DNA of 64,000 nucleotides from Bryobacteraceae bacterium (GTDB lineage Bacteria; Acidobacteriota; Terriglobia; Bryobacterales; Bryobacteraceae), in contig JASHNT010000090.1 of NCBI GenBank assembly GCA_030041495.1, positions 28,119 through 92,118 of the forward strand, given 5' to 3'. The position numbers and the translations under genes were made by a program. Shown piece after piece: positions 8,379-17,714 of this stretch. Every line of letters begins with the position of its first letter. Position 1 is the stretch's first letter. Under the pieces are notes generated by a model. It was not told the origin of the DNA. It saw only the letters and a list, made by a program, of their open reading frames with translations, and made no database searches.

Positions 8379-11300
8379 TGAATCTTTCCGAGCCGTTTAT
8401 TCAGCGCCCCATCGCCACCAGTCTGTTGATGGCCGCCATTGCCCTGTTCGGCACGGTCGCCTACCGCGCCCTGCCGGTGAGCGACCTGCCCAACGTGGAT
8501 TTCCCGACCCTCCAGGTCACCGCCAGCTTGCCCGGCGCCAGCCCCGACACCATGGCCTCGGCCGTGGCCACGCCGCTGGAAAATCAGTTCTCGACGATCG
8601 CCGGCTTGATCGCGATGACTTCGGTCAACTCGCTGGGCTCGACGGAGATTACGCTGGAGTTCGATTTGAGCCGCAGCTTGGACGGCGCCGCCGTCGATAC
8701 CCAGGCCGCCATCACCCAAGCCTCCAAGCTCCTACCCAACAACATGCCCACGCCGCCCACCTTCACCAAGGTGAACCCGGCCGACCAGCCCATCATTTAC
8801 CTTGCGCTGCGATCCAAGCTGGTGCCGCTGTACACGCTGGACGAATGGGCCGAAACGCGCTTGGCGCAGCGCATCTCCACCATCAGCGGCGTCGCGCAGG
8901 TGCAGGTAATGGGGCAGCAGAAATACGCCGTGCACGTGCAGCTCGATCCCGAGGCCCTGGCCTCGCACCAGGTCGGCATTAATGAGGTCGAGACGGCGCT
9001 GCAATCCTGGAACGTGAACCTACCCACCGGCCAGATCACCGGACCGCAGCGATCTTTCACCCTCCAGGCCAGCGGCCAGTTGATGAGCGCCGACGAATAC
9101 AAGACGCTGATCGTGGCCTACAAAAACGGCAACCCGGTGCGTCTGAACGAGCTGGGCGTCCTCAAGGACAGCGTCGAGGACGACAAGACCGCCTCCTGGT
9201 ATTACGAAGGCGACAGGCCGGCCGAGCGGGCCATCGTGCTCGCCATCCAGCGCCAGCCCGGCACCAACACCATCCAGGTCACCAACGACATTAAGAAGCT
9301 GCTGCCGGCGTTCAAAGATGAGCTGCCGCCGTCGCTGGACATGTCGATCCTGTACGACCGGTCCGACACCATCCGCGAGTCCTACAACGACGTCGAGTTC
9401 ACCATGCTGCTCACGCTGGTGCTGGTCATCACCGTGATCTTCCTGTTCCTGCGCAACGTCTCAGCCACGGTGATTCCCAGCCTGGCGCTGCCGTTCTCCA
9501 TCATCGGAACGTTTTCCGTGATGTACCTGCTGCATTACAGCCTGGACAACCTGTCCATGATGGCGCTGATTCTGTCGGTCGGCTTCGTGGTCGACGACGC
9601 CATCGTGATGCTGGAGAATATCTTCCGCCACATGGAGATGGGAAAGAAGCCACTGGTGGCCTCGCTGGTCGGTTCGCGCGAGATCGGCTTCACCATCGTG
9701 TCCATGACCCTGTCGCTGGCGGCGGTGTTCATTCCGGTGCTGTTCATGGCCGGTATTCTGGGGCGCTTGTTCCGCGAGTTCTCGGTGACCATCTGCGTGG
9801 CGATTCTGATTTCCGGCCTGGTGTCGGTGACTCTGACGCCGATGCTGTGCAGCCGTTTCCTGCGTTCGCCGGAGCATCAGCAGCGCTCCCGGTTCTATCG
9901 CGTGACGGAGGGGTTCTTCGAAGGCATGCTGCGCGCCTACGACGTCACGCTCCAGATGGTGCTGCGCCATCGGGTGCTGACGATGTTCGCCGGCGCTGCG
10001 GTGCTGGGCGCCACGGTGTACATGTTCCTGATCATCCCCAAGGGCTTCATCCCCGATCAGGACACCGATCAATTGTCGGTGATCACGGAAGCCGCGCAGG
10101 GCACCTCGTTCCAGGAAATGAGCCAGCTTCAGGGCGTGGTGGCCGACATCGTGCGCGAGAATCCGAATGTGGCGGCGCTGATGTCCACGGTGGGCGGTAC
10201 GGGCGCCTCGACCCTGGGCGGACCCAACTATGGCGAGATGGTGGTGCGCTTGAGACCGCGCAACCAGCGCAAGGAGCTGGTCAATCAGATCATCGACGAC
10301 TTGCGGCCCAAAGTCTCCAACATTCCGGGCATGAAGGTGTACCTGGAGAATCCGCCGACCATCCAGATCGGCGGGCAGGTGACCAAGAGCCTGTACCAGC
10401 TCTCGCTGGTTTCGCCCAACAAACAGGAGCTGTACTACGGCTCCGAGAGACTGCTCAAGGCCCTGGCGCCGGTCCCCGGAATTCAGGATCTGACCAGCGA
10501 CCTCGCCATCACCAGCCCGGAAGTGAAGGTGGACATCGACCGCGATAAAGCCGCCGCGCTGAACGTGAACGCCAATACGGTCGAAAGCGCCTTCTACGAC
10601 GCGTTCGGGCCGAAGTGGGTCTCTACCATTTACGCCTCCATCAACGAATACAAGGTCCTGCTGGAACTCGAACCGAAATATCAGGCCGACCCGCACGCGC
10701 TCTCGCTGTTGTATTTCAAATCGTCCAGCGGGCAGTTGATTCCCCTGGAAACTCTGGCGAACATCAAGCAGGAAGCTGGACCGCAGTCCATCAACCATTT
10801 CGGCATGCTGCCGGCGGTTACGATTTCTTTCAACATCAAGCCGGGCTATGCTTTGGGCGACGTGGTCGGCAAGGTCCAGCAGATTGCCACGGAGACTCTG
10901 CCGCAAACCATCAGCGTCACGCCGCAAGGCGCGGCCAAAGAGTTCGAAGCCTCGCTCGGCAATCTGGCGCTTCTGCTGATTGTGGCCATTCTGGTGGTGT
11001 ACATCGTGCTGGGCATCCTGTACGAAAGCTACATTCACCCGCTCACCATTCTCTCCGGGCTCCCCTCGGCCGGATTCGGCGCGCTGATCACTTTGCTGCT
11101 CTTCAAGATGGACCTGAACATCTACGCCTTTGTCGGCCTGATCATGTTGATCGGCATCGTGGAAAAGAACGCGATCATGCAGATCGATTTCGCTCTCGAC
11201 GCCGAGCGCAACCAGGGATTACCGCCGCTCAAGGCCATCTATGAAGGCTGCCTGATCCGTTTCCGTCCCATCATGATGACCACCATGGCCGCTCTGCTGG

Positions 11301-11512
11301 GCGCGGTGCCCATCGCGCTGGGCTATGGAGCCGGCGGTGAGGCGCGCCAGCCGCTGGGCCTGGTGGTGGTCGGCGGGCTGATCTTCTCGCAGTTGGTCAC
11401 GCTGTACCTGACGCCCGTGTTCTACACCTACATGGCGAGTCTGCAGTCGAAGCTCGGGCACAAGCAGGGTCGTCCCGCGCCGCAACCGGCCCCGGAACAC
11501 GCGCCGGCTTAG
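8378..11512 (+). CDS. RND efflux permease, HAE1 family (second of a tandem pair, MdtBC-like)
   Basis: 1044 aa, start overlaps the upstream stop; MNLSEPFIQRPIATSLLMAAIALFGTVAYRALPVSDLP. Confidence 0.93.
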   Translation: MNLSEPFIQRPIATSLLMAAIALFGTVAYRALPVSDLPNVDFPTLQVTASLPGASPDTMASAVATPLENQFSTIAGLIAMTSVNSLGSTEITLEFDLSRSLDGAAVDTQAAITQASKLLPNNMPTPPTFTKVNPADQPIIYLALRSKLVPLYTLDEWAETRLAQRISTISGVAQVQVMGQQKYAVHVQLDPEALASHQVGINEVETALQSWNVNLPTGQITGPQRSFTLQASGQLMSADEYKTLIVAYKNGNPVRLNELGVLKDSVEDDKTASWYYEGDRPAERAIVLAIQRQPGTNTIQVTNDIKKLLPAFKDELPPSLDMSILYDRSDTIRESYNDVEFTMLLTLVLVITVIFLFLRNVSATVIPSLALPFSIIGTFSVMYLLHYSLDNLSMMALILSVGFVVDDAIVMLENIFRHMEMGKKPLVASLVGSREIGFTIVSMTLSLAAVFIPVLFMAGILGRLFREFSVTICVAILISGLVSVTLTPMLCSRFLRSPEHQQRSRFYRVTEGFFEGMLRAYDVTLQMVLRHRVLTMFAGAAVLGATVYMFLIIPKGFIPDQDTDQLSVITEAAQGTSFQEMSQLQGVVADIVRENPNVAALMSTVGGTGASTLGGPNYGEMVVRLRPRNQRKELVNQIIDDLRPKVSNIPGMKVYLENPPTIQIGGQVTKSLYQLSLVSPNKQELYYGSERLLKALAPVPGIQDLTSDLAITSPEVKVDIDRDKAAALNVNANTVESAFYDAFGPKWVSTIYASINEYKVLLELEPKYQADPHALSLLYFKSSSGQLIPLETLANIKQEAGPQSINHFGMLPAVTISFNIKPGYALGDVVGKVQQIATETLPQTISVTPQGAAKEFEASLGNLALLLIVAILVVYIVLGILYESYIHPLTILSGLPSAGFGALITLLLFKMDLNIYAFVGLIMLIGIVEKNAIMQIDFALDAERNQGLPPLKAIYEGCLIRFRPIMMTTMAALLGAVPIALGYGAGGEARQPLGLVVVGGLIFSQLVTLYLTPVFYTYMASLQSKLGHKQGRPAPQPAPEHAPA

Positions 11513-11584
11513 AAGAGCTCTCGGCCGCGAACCGACGCGAATAAAAGACCTTTCGATTATGTGTTAATTCGCGGCTTAAAGTTT

Positions 11585-12202
11585 TTATTGGATCGTCAGA
11601 GGGCGATCGAAGATCACATCCAGCGTTGTACCCTGCCGCAGGTCGATCTCTTTACCGCGTGTTAGGAGTGTCGTTGCGGCGCCGACTGCTCCGCCGATCC
11701 CCGCTCCAATGCCTGCGCCCGTCCAACCCCGGTCCGTAAATCCGCCGATAGCCGCGCCGCTCCCCGCCAGGATCGCAATCCGTCCGGCGTCTTGCATCTT
11801 GGTCCCGGCTTGCTTCACCGTCCCCTCGTTGTCCACGACCTTCTGCCCGATCTGATCGGAGGCCACCGAATCGACGTGCGGCTCGATTTTATACACCTTG
11901 CCGCTTGCAAAAGTCAGCGTATCCAGGTGCAGAGCGATTTGCGCGCGCCCCTTCACCCGTCCGCTGCGCTTGGATTCAAGCACCGTGCCCTGCACATAGG
12001 TGCCGACCGGCACCAGAATCTGTCCGCTGCCCGCGACGGGGCTCGCGGTCTGGAGATAGACTTGGTCGCCAGCCTGCGCCGTGCGGGTGCTGACCGAGCT
12101 CACCATACGCAGGAGTACGTGCGTACCCGCGGGAATATCCGCGCCCAGCGCGCCGTAGGCCAAAAATCCGGAAAGAAAAAGGAGTGCCGCCGGTAACTTC
12201 AT
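11585..12202 (-). CDS. Secreted hypothetical protein with glycine-zipper segment
   Basis: Signal peptide MKLPAALLFLSGFLAYGALGA; AAIGGFTDRGWTGAGIGAGIGGAVGAA. Confidence 0.6.
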   Translation of the reverse strand: MKLPAALLFLSGFLAYGALGADIPAGTHVLLRMVSSVSTRTAQAGDQVYLQTASPVAGSGQILVPVGTYVQGTVLESKRSGRVKGRAQIALHLDTLTFASGKVYKIEPHVDSVASDQIGQKVVDNEGTVKQAGTKMQDAGRIAILAGSGAAIGGFTDRGWTGAGIGAGIGGAVGAATTLLTRGKEIDLRQGTTLDVIFDRPLTIQ

Positions 12203-12239
12203 AACACCATGTTAGCTCCGATTTTTGCTGTGAGAGAAC

Positions 12240-12773
12240 TTATTCCGGGGCGCTGGTTGGCGGCGTCACGCCGTTGAGCCGCAGGTACACGGCCATGTAG
12301 CCGTACATCTCGTTGGAATGCCGGATCAAATTGTACATAGTGGCGAGACGCGACCGCGTTGGCTCCGGCGGAAACGAACCGCCCAAGCGGGAACTCACCA
12401 GCTCGACCGCTTTGGCATCGGTCAGCGCGCCGAAGACCCGGTCGCAATAGGCAAAGGATTCCTTCAGCGCGGCCACCAACTCCGGCTTCGAGGCCTTAGA
12501 TGCGGCTCCGAGGCGCTTCTGTTCGCCATTGAGGCCGGAGCAAACGAACATGTTCGCGTCGGCGATGTGGGCGATGCGTTGGGCGAACGTTTGCACCTCG
12601 GCAACCGGGCGGAAACTGTACTTATCGGCCGGCATCTTGTCCGCCAGCTTGAGGAGATTGTTCTTAATACTGTTGTAGGACCACCTTGCCTCCGCGCTGA
12701 GCGGATTCGCGGACTGCGCTTCGAGCGTCGCGGCACCGGCCAGCGCGAGCAAAGGCAAAAGCAAACGGCTCAT
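12240..12773 (-). CDS. DinB-family protein with signal peptide
   Basis: MSRLLLPLLALAGAATLEAQ then WSYNSIKNNLLKLADKMPADKYSFRP...QRIAHIADANMFVC and C-terminal H-x-NEMYGYMAVYLRL. Confidence 0.7.
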   Translation of the reverse strand: MSRLLLPLLALAGAATLEAQSANPLSAEARWSYNSIKNNLLKLADKMPADKYSFRPVAEVQTFAQRIAHIADANMFVCSGLNGEQKRLGAASKASKPELVAALKESFAYCDRVFGALTDAKAVELVSSRLGGSFPPEPTRSRLATMYNLIRHSNEMYGYMAVYLRLNGVTPPTSAPE

Positions 12774-13003
12774 GAAATGCCTCCCTTCGAAAAGGTTAGC
12801 CGAAACCGGCGTCTTCTGCCGTATTGCCAAGCAGCGAATGAAGAAAAAGAGAATGATTCTGAAGCCAGGAAGGACCACTGCACATCCAAGAAGCGGGGAC
12901 GGGTCTCTTCCTCCGAGGGCTCGTGGCCGGATGGCCGGCGAAGGTTGTCTCACCCTGGACGCACCTCCGCTCCCTTTTTCATCCAACTTGCCAGGCGCGG
13001 ACG

Positions 13004-13471
13004 ATGCCGAAACTTAGCGCGGGGATCCTCCTGTTCCGCCGGCGCAAAGCCGCCCCGGAAGTATTCCTGGTTCACCCCGGAGGACCTTTATGGGCAAAGA
13101 AGGACGAGGGCGCGTGGTCGATCCCCAAGGGCGAATGCGCCGAGGGCGAGGACGCGCTGGCGGCCGCGCGGCGTGAGTTCGCCGAGGAAACAGGATTCCC
13201 TCCCGCCGGCGAGCCGATCCCGCTCGCGGACATCAAGCAGGCCAGCCAAAAGACCGTCAAAGTCTGGGCTCTAGAGGGCGACTGCGACGCCTCACAAATT
13301 CGCAGCAACCTGTTTTCGATGGAATGGCCGCCGCGATCAGGGAAGCAGCAGGAATTCCCTGAAGTCGACCGCGCCGGCTGGTTTCCGATCGAGGTCGCGC
13401 GGACAAAGCTCCTAAAGGGTCAGCTTGGGTTTCTGGACCAGTTGGCCGCGTATCTTTCCAAATTGCACTGA
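13004..13471 (+). CDS. NUDIX hydrolase
   Basis: SAGILLFRRR..PEVFLVHPGGPLWAKKDEGAWSIPKGE..EDALAAARREFAEETGF. Confidence 0.88.
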   Translation: MPKLSAGILLFRRRKAAPEVFLVHPGGPLWAKKDEGAWSIPKGECAEGEDALAAARREFAEETGFPPAGEPIPLADIKQASQKTVKVWALEGDCDASQIRSNLFSMEWPPRSGKQQEFPEVDRAGWFPIEVARTKLLKGQLGFLDQLAAYLSKLH

Positions 13472-13592
13472 CAAAATCGCCTTGACCAAACAGGGCTGAA
13501 TTGGCGTGACCGTTGCATGTGCACGCCAAGCTCCAATCTCAGGAGCCTCGCCGCGGCCCGCGAGGTGTACGCTTAGGAAGAGGTCGCAGAAC

Positions 13593-14912
13593 ATGGCCAA
13601 GATCAGCCGGCGTGATTATGGAAAGGGCCTGCTGGGCGCAGCGGCATTGGGTCGCGGATCCGCGCTCTTGGCCGCGCAGGAAGGGGCGATTCCTCCCGAG
13701 GGAATCGGGCAGCACTTCCGTCATCTCGGCTACAGCGACATGGCGGGAAGGCCGGACAGCGTACAGGTCATGCTCAACCGGCAGCATCTTTACGTCGGCC
13801 ACATGTTCAGCAATGGAGTCACGATTCTGGACGCCGCGGACCCGCGCAAATTGAAGCCGGTCGGATTTTTCACCGGCGGCGACTACACGCGCACGCATCA
13901 TCTGCAAACCTCGGGCGACCTGCTCCTGCTCGCCAACGGCGCGAACATCGTCGCCATGCAGTCCTACGACAGCATCCGCGGCTATTTCGAAAACACGCTG
14001 GCCGACAGCATCACCAACCGTAAAAAATTCCGCTCCGGCTTGAGCATTCACGATATTTCCCGTCCAGCGGAGATGCGGGAGATTGCGTTTCTCGAAATGC
14101 CAGGACTGGGCGTCAACCGGCTGTTCTGGACCGGTGGACGCTATGCCGCGGTCGCCGCGCACTTTGATGGGTTCACCGACCATTTTCTGTGCATGGTGGA
14201 CTTGCAAAATATCAGCAAGCCCGAAATCGTCGGGCGCTGGTGGATGCCGGGGATGAATCGCGCGGCGGGCGAGCCGTCCACTCTGCCTCCGGGCCGGCGC
14301 GTCGCGCTGCATCACATGATCACGTCCGGTAATCGCGGCTACGGAGCTTGGCGCGATGGCGGATTCACGGTCCACGATTTGAGCGATCCTACCAAGCCGA
14401 AACTGATTTCGCACATCAACTGGTGCCCGCCTTTTCCGGGCGGCACGCACACTCCCCTGCCCTTGCCGGGACGCAAGCTCGCGGTGGTCGCCGATGAAGC
14501 GAACGCGGAGAAATGCGCTAAAGGCATGTTCTGTACCTTTGTCGTGGATCTGCGCGCCGAGGAAAATCCGGTGACAATCTCCACCTTGCCGAGCCCCAGG
14601 GAGCGCGACTTCTGTACATCCGGAGTTTTCGGCCCCCACAACCTGCACGAGAACCGTCCCGGCACATTTCAAAGCGAGGAGACCATCTTTGCCACCTACA
14701 ACGTCGCCGGCGTCCGCGTCTTCGATATCAAAGACGCCTTCGCACCCAGGCAGCTCGCTTACTGGGTGCCTCCGCCGCCGAAGAAGTTGATCGACCCACG
14801 GCCCAACGCCGGGCTGGCAGCGAAATCCGCCGACATTCTGGTCACCAAGGACGGACTGGTGTACGTCACGGACTGGAACGCGGGGTTGAACGTGCTGCAA
14901 TACGAGGGCTGA
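13593..14912 (+). CDS. LVIVD-repeat / beta-propeller-like exported protein with Tat-like N-terminus
   Basis: MAKISRRDYGKGLLGAAALG; repeats such as LYVGHMFSNGVTILDAADPRKLKPVGFFTGG and FTVHDLSDPTKPKLISHI. Confidence 0.65.
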   Translation: MAKISRRDYGKGLLGAAALGRGSALLAAQEGAIPPEGIGQHFRHLGYSDMAGRPDSVQVMLNRQHLYVGHMFSNGVTILDAADPRKLKPVGFFTGGDYTRTHHLQTSGDLLLLANGANIVAMQSYDSIRGYFENTLADSITNRKKFRSGLSIHDISRPAEMREIAFLEMPGLGVNRLFWTGGRYAAVAAHFDGFTDHFLCMVDLQNISKPEIVGRWWMPGMNRAAGEPSTLPPGRRVALHHMITSGNRGYGAWRDGGFTVHDLSDPTKPKLISHINWCPPFPGGTHTPLPLPGRKLAVVADEANAEKCAKGMFCTFVVDLRAEENPVTISTLPSPRERDFCTSGVFGPHNLHENRPGTFQSEETIFATYNVAGVRVFDIKDAFAPRQLAYWVPPPPKKLIDPRPNAGLAAKSADILVTKDGLVYVTDWNAGLNVLQYEG

Positions 14913-15186
14913 GGCGTGAGCAGATTGCGCCTGCGCTGCACGCTTTCGCGCACCTGACTGGTGAGGGCACAGCCTCCGAAATCCATCTGTTCGAAAGCAC
15001 GCCGCCCGGCGTGTGAAGATTTAGCGGCTACCACAGGTTAACGCGGCTTCTCAAAGCCCGCCTGCCTTTCACCAAATTGGGGCGACGCTGGTGCAAGCGA
15101 GGGCGTGGCGGAGATTTGCGCGCAAAGGGCCGGGGCCGGACCCGAGCCAACCCTGATCGCCTACGGGGCATTCGTCCTCCGCGTAT

Positions 15187-15366
15187 CCGCAATGACGTGG
15201 GTGTGTTGCCTCTTGCGCAGCCGCGCGCCGGATTCGGCTGGAAAGAAGGTGTGGTAGGAAACACGACGGTGAGCGCGGGACCGGAGAAGCAAGCAGGATT
15301 CGCGCTGCTTTCGAAGGAGCCGTCGATTCTCGAAGACCTGCGCACGGAAAAGCGCTTTCAGAGCGT
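15187..15366 (+). pseudogene. GAF-domain relic of a PAS/GAF sensor protein
   Basis: DVGVLPLAQPRAGFGWKEGVVGNTTVSAGPEKQAGFALLSKEPSILEDLRTEKRFQ matches the GAF consensus of PAS/GAF kinases; flanking sequence is not coherently coding. Confidence 0.5.
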
Positions 15367-15605
15367 CCCTAGGTTCAGATCGACAACACGGAGCTTTCCT
15401 GGCTGCAGTACACCGAAACGAAGTCATCGGGAAATTGAGGTTTGTGTGGACCGTGCAGCGGCGCAACAACTCACCGGTTTCGCCCAATCGCGTGCCTAGG
15501 TCTCCCGAGGGCTCCTTTACTGCCACGGTGCGCCCGTACAGACGAATGAGTCATCGGCAGAAGGGCCAGGGAGGTCCCTGCCTGATCGGGCAGGTGCCGA
15601 CGTTC

Positions 15606-16778
15606 CTATTCGATCGGAAATCCTACATAGTTTTCGGCCAGGCTGGTCATGGCCGCGCGCGACTCCATCAGATACTCCAATTCGGCGACCTGCCGCCTTT
15701 GGTCAAACGCGTTTTTGGAAACGGGCTTGTGCAGCAGAGTCGTCATCCGCCAGGAGAAGCGCTGCGCACGCCAGACGCGCCTCAAACACTCATCCGAGTA
15801 AGAGTCGAGCAGTTCCTCACGCCCGGACTTGTAGAACTCCGTAAGCGCATGCGATAGCCTCCACACATCCGCGATGGCGAGGTTCAGGCCCTTGGCCCCC
15901 GTCGGCGGCACTATGTGCGCCGAATCACCGGCCAGAAACAGGCGGCCGTAGCGCATCGGCTCCGCGACAAAACTGCGCATTCCGGTCACGCCTTTTCGCG
16001 TAATCGGCCCGGTTTCCGGCTTCCAGCCGTCGTCGCTCTGAAGCCGGATAAGGAGTTCCTTCCAAATTCGATCATCGGGCCAGCGTGTCAAGTCTTCGTC
16101 CGGAGCACACTGCAGATACAGCCGGGTCACCTTATTCGAGCGCATGCTAAACAGCGCGAAGCCGCGCTGGTGCCGGCTATAGACCAGCTCCGGCGAGGAG
16201 GGCGCAGCATCGGCAAGGATGCCCAGCCATCCGAACGGATACGCGCGCTCGTAAATTCGCAGATGGCTTTCCGGGATCGATGGCCGGCAAATGCCGTGAA
16301 ACCCGTCGCAACCGGCGATAAAATCGCACCGAATCTCGGACGGCTTGCCGCGCTTGGTGAAGCGGATCTTCGGCCGCTTCGAACCCAGCTCGTCTACGCT
16401 CACCTTGGCTACTTCAAAGTGCAGCGGCCTCCGTGCCCGCACGCGCGCCGCAATAAGATCCTTCACGACTTCGTTTTGGCCATAGACGGTGATGCCGCGG
16501 CCGGTCAGAGCTGTCATGTCGATGTGGTGGCGCTGCCCGAAAACATTGATGTAGATGCCGTCGTGGCACAGACCTTGGCTCTGCAGGCGCTCCCCCATGC
16601 CGCTCTCGATCATGAGATCGACGGTTGACTGCTCCAGGACGCCGGCGCGAACGCGCTCGATGACATAATTTTTGGAGCGGTTTTCGACAATGACGGAGTC
16701 GATCCCACTCAGGTGGAGCAAATGCCCCAGCATCAAACCCGCGGGTCCCGCTCCAACGATTCCGACCTGAGTCCGGAT
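15606..16778 (-). CDS. pobA: 4-hydroxybenzoate 3-monooxygenase (FAD-dependent); start codon anomalous
   Basis: (I)RTQVGIVGAGPAGLMLGHLLHLSGIDSVIVENRS..YVIERVRAGVLEQSTVDLM; DFIAGCDGFHGICR; LFLAGDSAHIVPPTGAKGLNLA. Confidence 0.85.
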   Translation of the reverse strand: MRTQVGIVGAGPAGLMLGHLLHLSGIDSVIVENRSKNYVIERVRAGVLEQSTVDLMIESGMGERLQSQGLCHDGIYINVFGQRHHIDMTALTGRGITVYGQNEVVKDLIAARVRARRPLHFEVAKVSVDELGSKRPKIRFTKRGKPSEIRCDFIAGCDGFHGICRPSIPESHLRIYERAYPFGWLGILADAAPSSPELVYSRHQRGFALFSMRSNKVTRLYLQCAPDEDLTRWPDDRIWKELLIRLQSDDGWKPETGPITRKGVTGMRSFVAEPMRYGRLFLAGDSAHIVPPTGAKGLNLAIADVWRLSHALTEFYKSGREELLDSYSDECLRRVWRAQRFSWRMTTLLHKPVSKNAFDQRRQVAELEYLMESRAAMTSLAENYVGFPIE

Positions 16779-16814
16779 GGTTATGGGACCCTCCGGTTTC
16801 GCGATTTCAGCAAA

Positions 16815-17702
16815 TTAGTTCTTCGAGTGCTCGGCAAAGAACCTGAAGATTTCGGGCATGCCCTTGGGGATAATGCTACCGTGATCCTCCGGCCCCATTT
16901 CGACGTACTTGTAATTCATCTTCAGTTCAGTCATGGTTGCGACCCACTGACGGGTGCGATCGACGGGGACGGCGGTGTCGGAGCCTCCCTGAACGACGAT
17001 CACGGGCAGCGTGTCCTTGACCGGCGTCAGCATTTCCTTGGCGTTGGCCTGCATGGTGAATGCTGCGGGAGCCAGTGCGCCAATGGCGGCCCAATTAGAC
17101 GCGTACTTGACGCCCAGGTAGAGGGCTCCCGCGCCACCCATCGAATGACCCATCAAGTAGGTGCGATGTGGATCCACGTTGAATTCTTTGCGGACGAGAT
17201 CGAGAACGTTCATGACGTCTTTCTCGCTGAGCTCACGCAGATTGGGCGGATCGTTGTTCGGAGCCGGGGCCTTGCCCTTATTCCCGCCCGCTCGCGGCCG
17301 ACCTGTGGGTGTGCCGTACCAGCCGCGCGGATTGTAGCCCATGGGTCCGACGATAATGTAGCCGCCCTCTTCCGCGAGATCCACAGCAGGGCTGCGCAGC
17401 AGATTATTGTGATCGCCGCCGAGGCCATGCAGCATGACGATCAACGGAGCCGGCCTGTCCTTGGTGACCTTGGAGGAGACATACAGCGCGTAAGGAAGAT
17501 CTTCGTTGGTGTCCTCAAAATGATACTTGAGCTGCTGAACGCGAGGGTCGGGCGGACGGTTGATGCCCTTCCCCTTTGCGGCCTGTTTCTGCTGCTCCGC
17601 TTGGGCATGCGCGCTGGGCGGCTGGATTAGGGCGAACTGGAAGACCAATCCCAATCCAGCGCCGCATCCAATGGCGGCCAATGTGGCGCGGGTGAGTTTC
17701 AT
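16815..17702 (-). CDS. Alpha/beta hydrolase (LpqC/PHB-depolymerase-like esterase), secreted
   Basis: Signal peptide; PLIVMLHGLGGDHNN; TYLMGHSMGGAGALYLG; VVQGGSDTAVPVDRTRQ. Confidence 0.75.
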   Translation of the reverse strand: MKLTRATLAAIGCGAGLGLVFQFALIQPPSAHAQAEQQKQAAKGKGINRPPDPRVQQLKYHFEDTNEDLPYALYVSSKVTKDRPAPLIVMLHGLGGDHNNLLRSPAVDLAEEGGYIIVGPMGYNPRGWYGTPTGRPRAGGNKGKAPAPNNDPPNLRELSEKDVMNVLDLVRKEFNVDPHRTYLMGHSMGGAGALYLGVKYASNWAAIGALAPAAFTMQANAKEMLTPVKDTLPVIVVQGGSDTAVPVDRTRQWVATMTELKMNYKYVEMGPEDHGSIIPKGMPEIFRFFAEHSKN

Positions 17703-17714
17703 GCAAGGTTCCTC

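Noticed and set aside
9461-11038. 525-aa minus-strand ORF over the second RND permease
   Set aside because: Same reason: antisense shadow ORF.
11524-11575. GCCGCGAA / TTCGCGGC inverted repeat between convergent genes as a terminator
   Set aside because: Loop of about 36 nt and only 8-bp arms; cannot be distinguished from chance by inspection.
13539-14900. 453-aa minus-strand ORF opposite the LVIVD-like gene
   Set aside because: Antisense to a gene with signal sequence and repeats; no family features.
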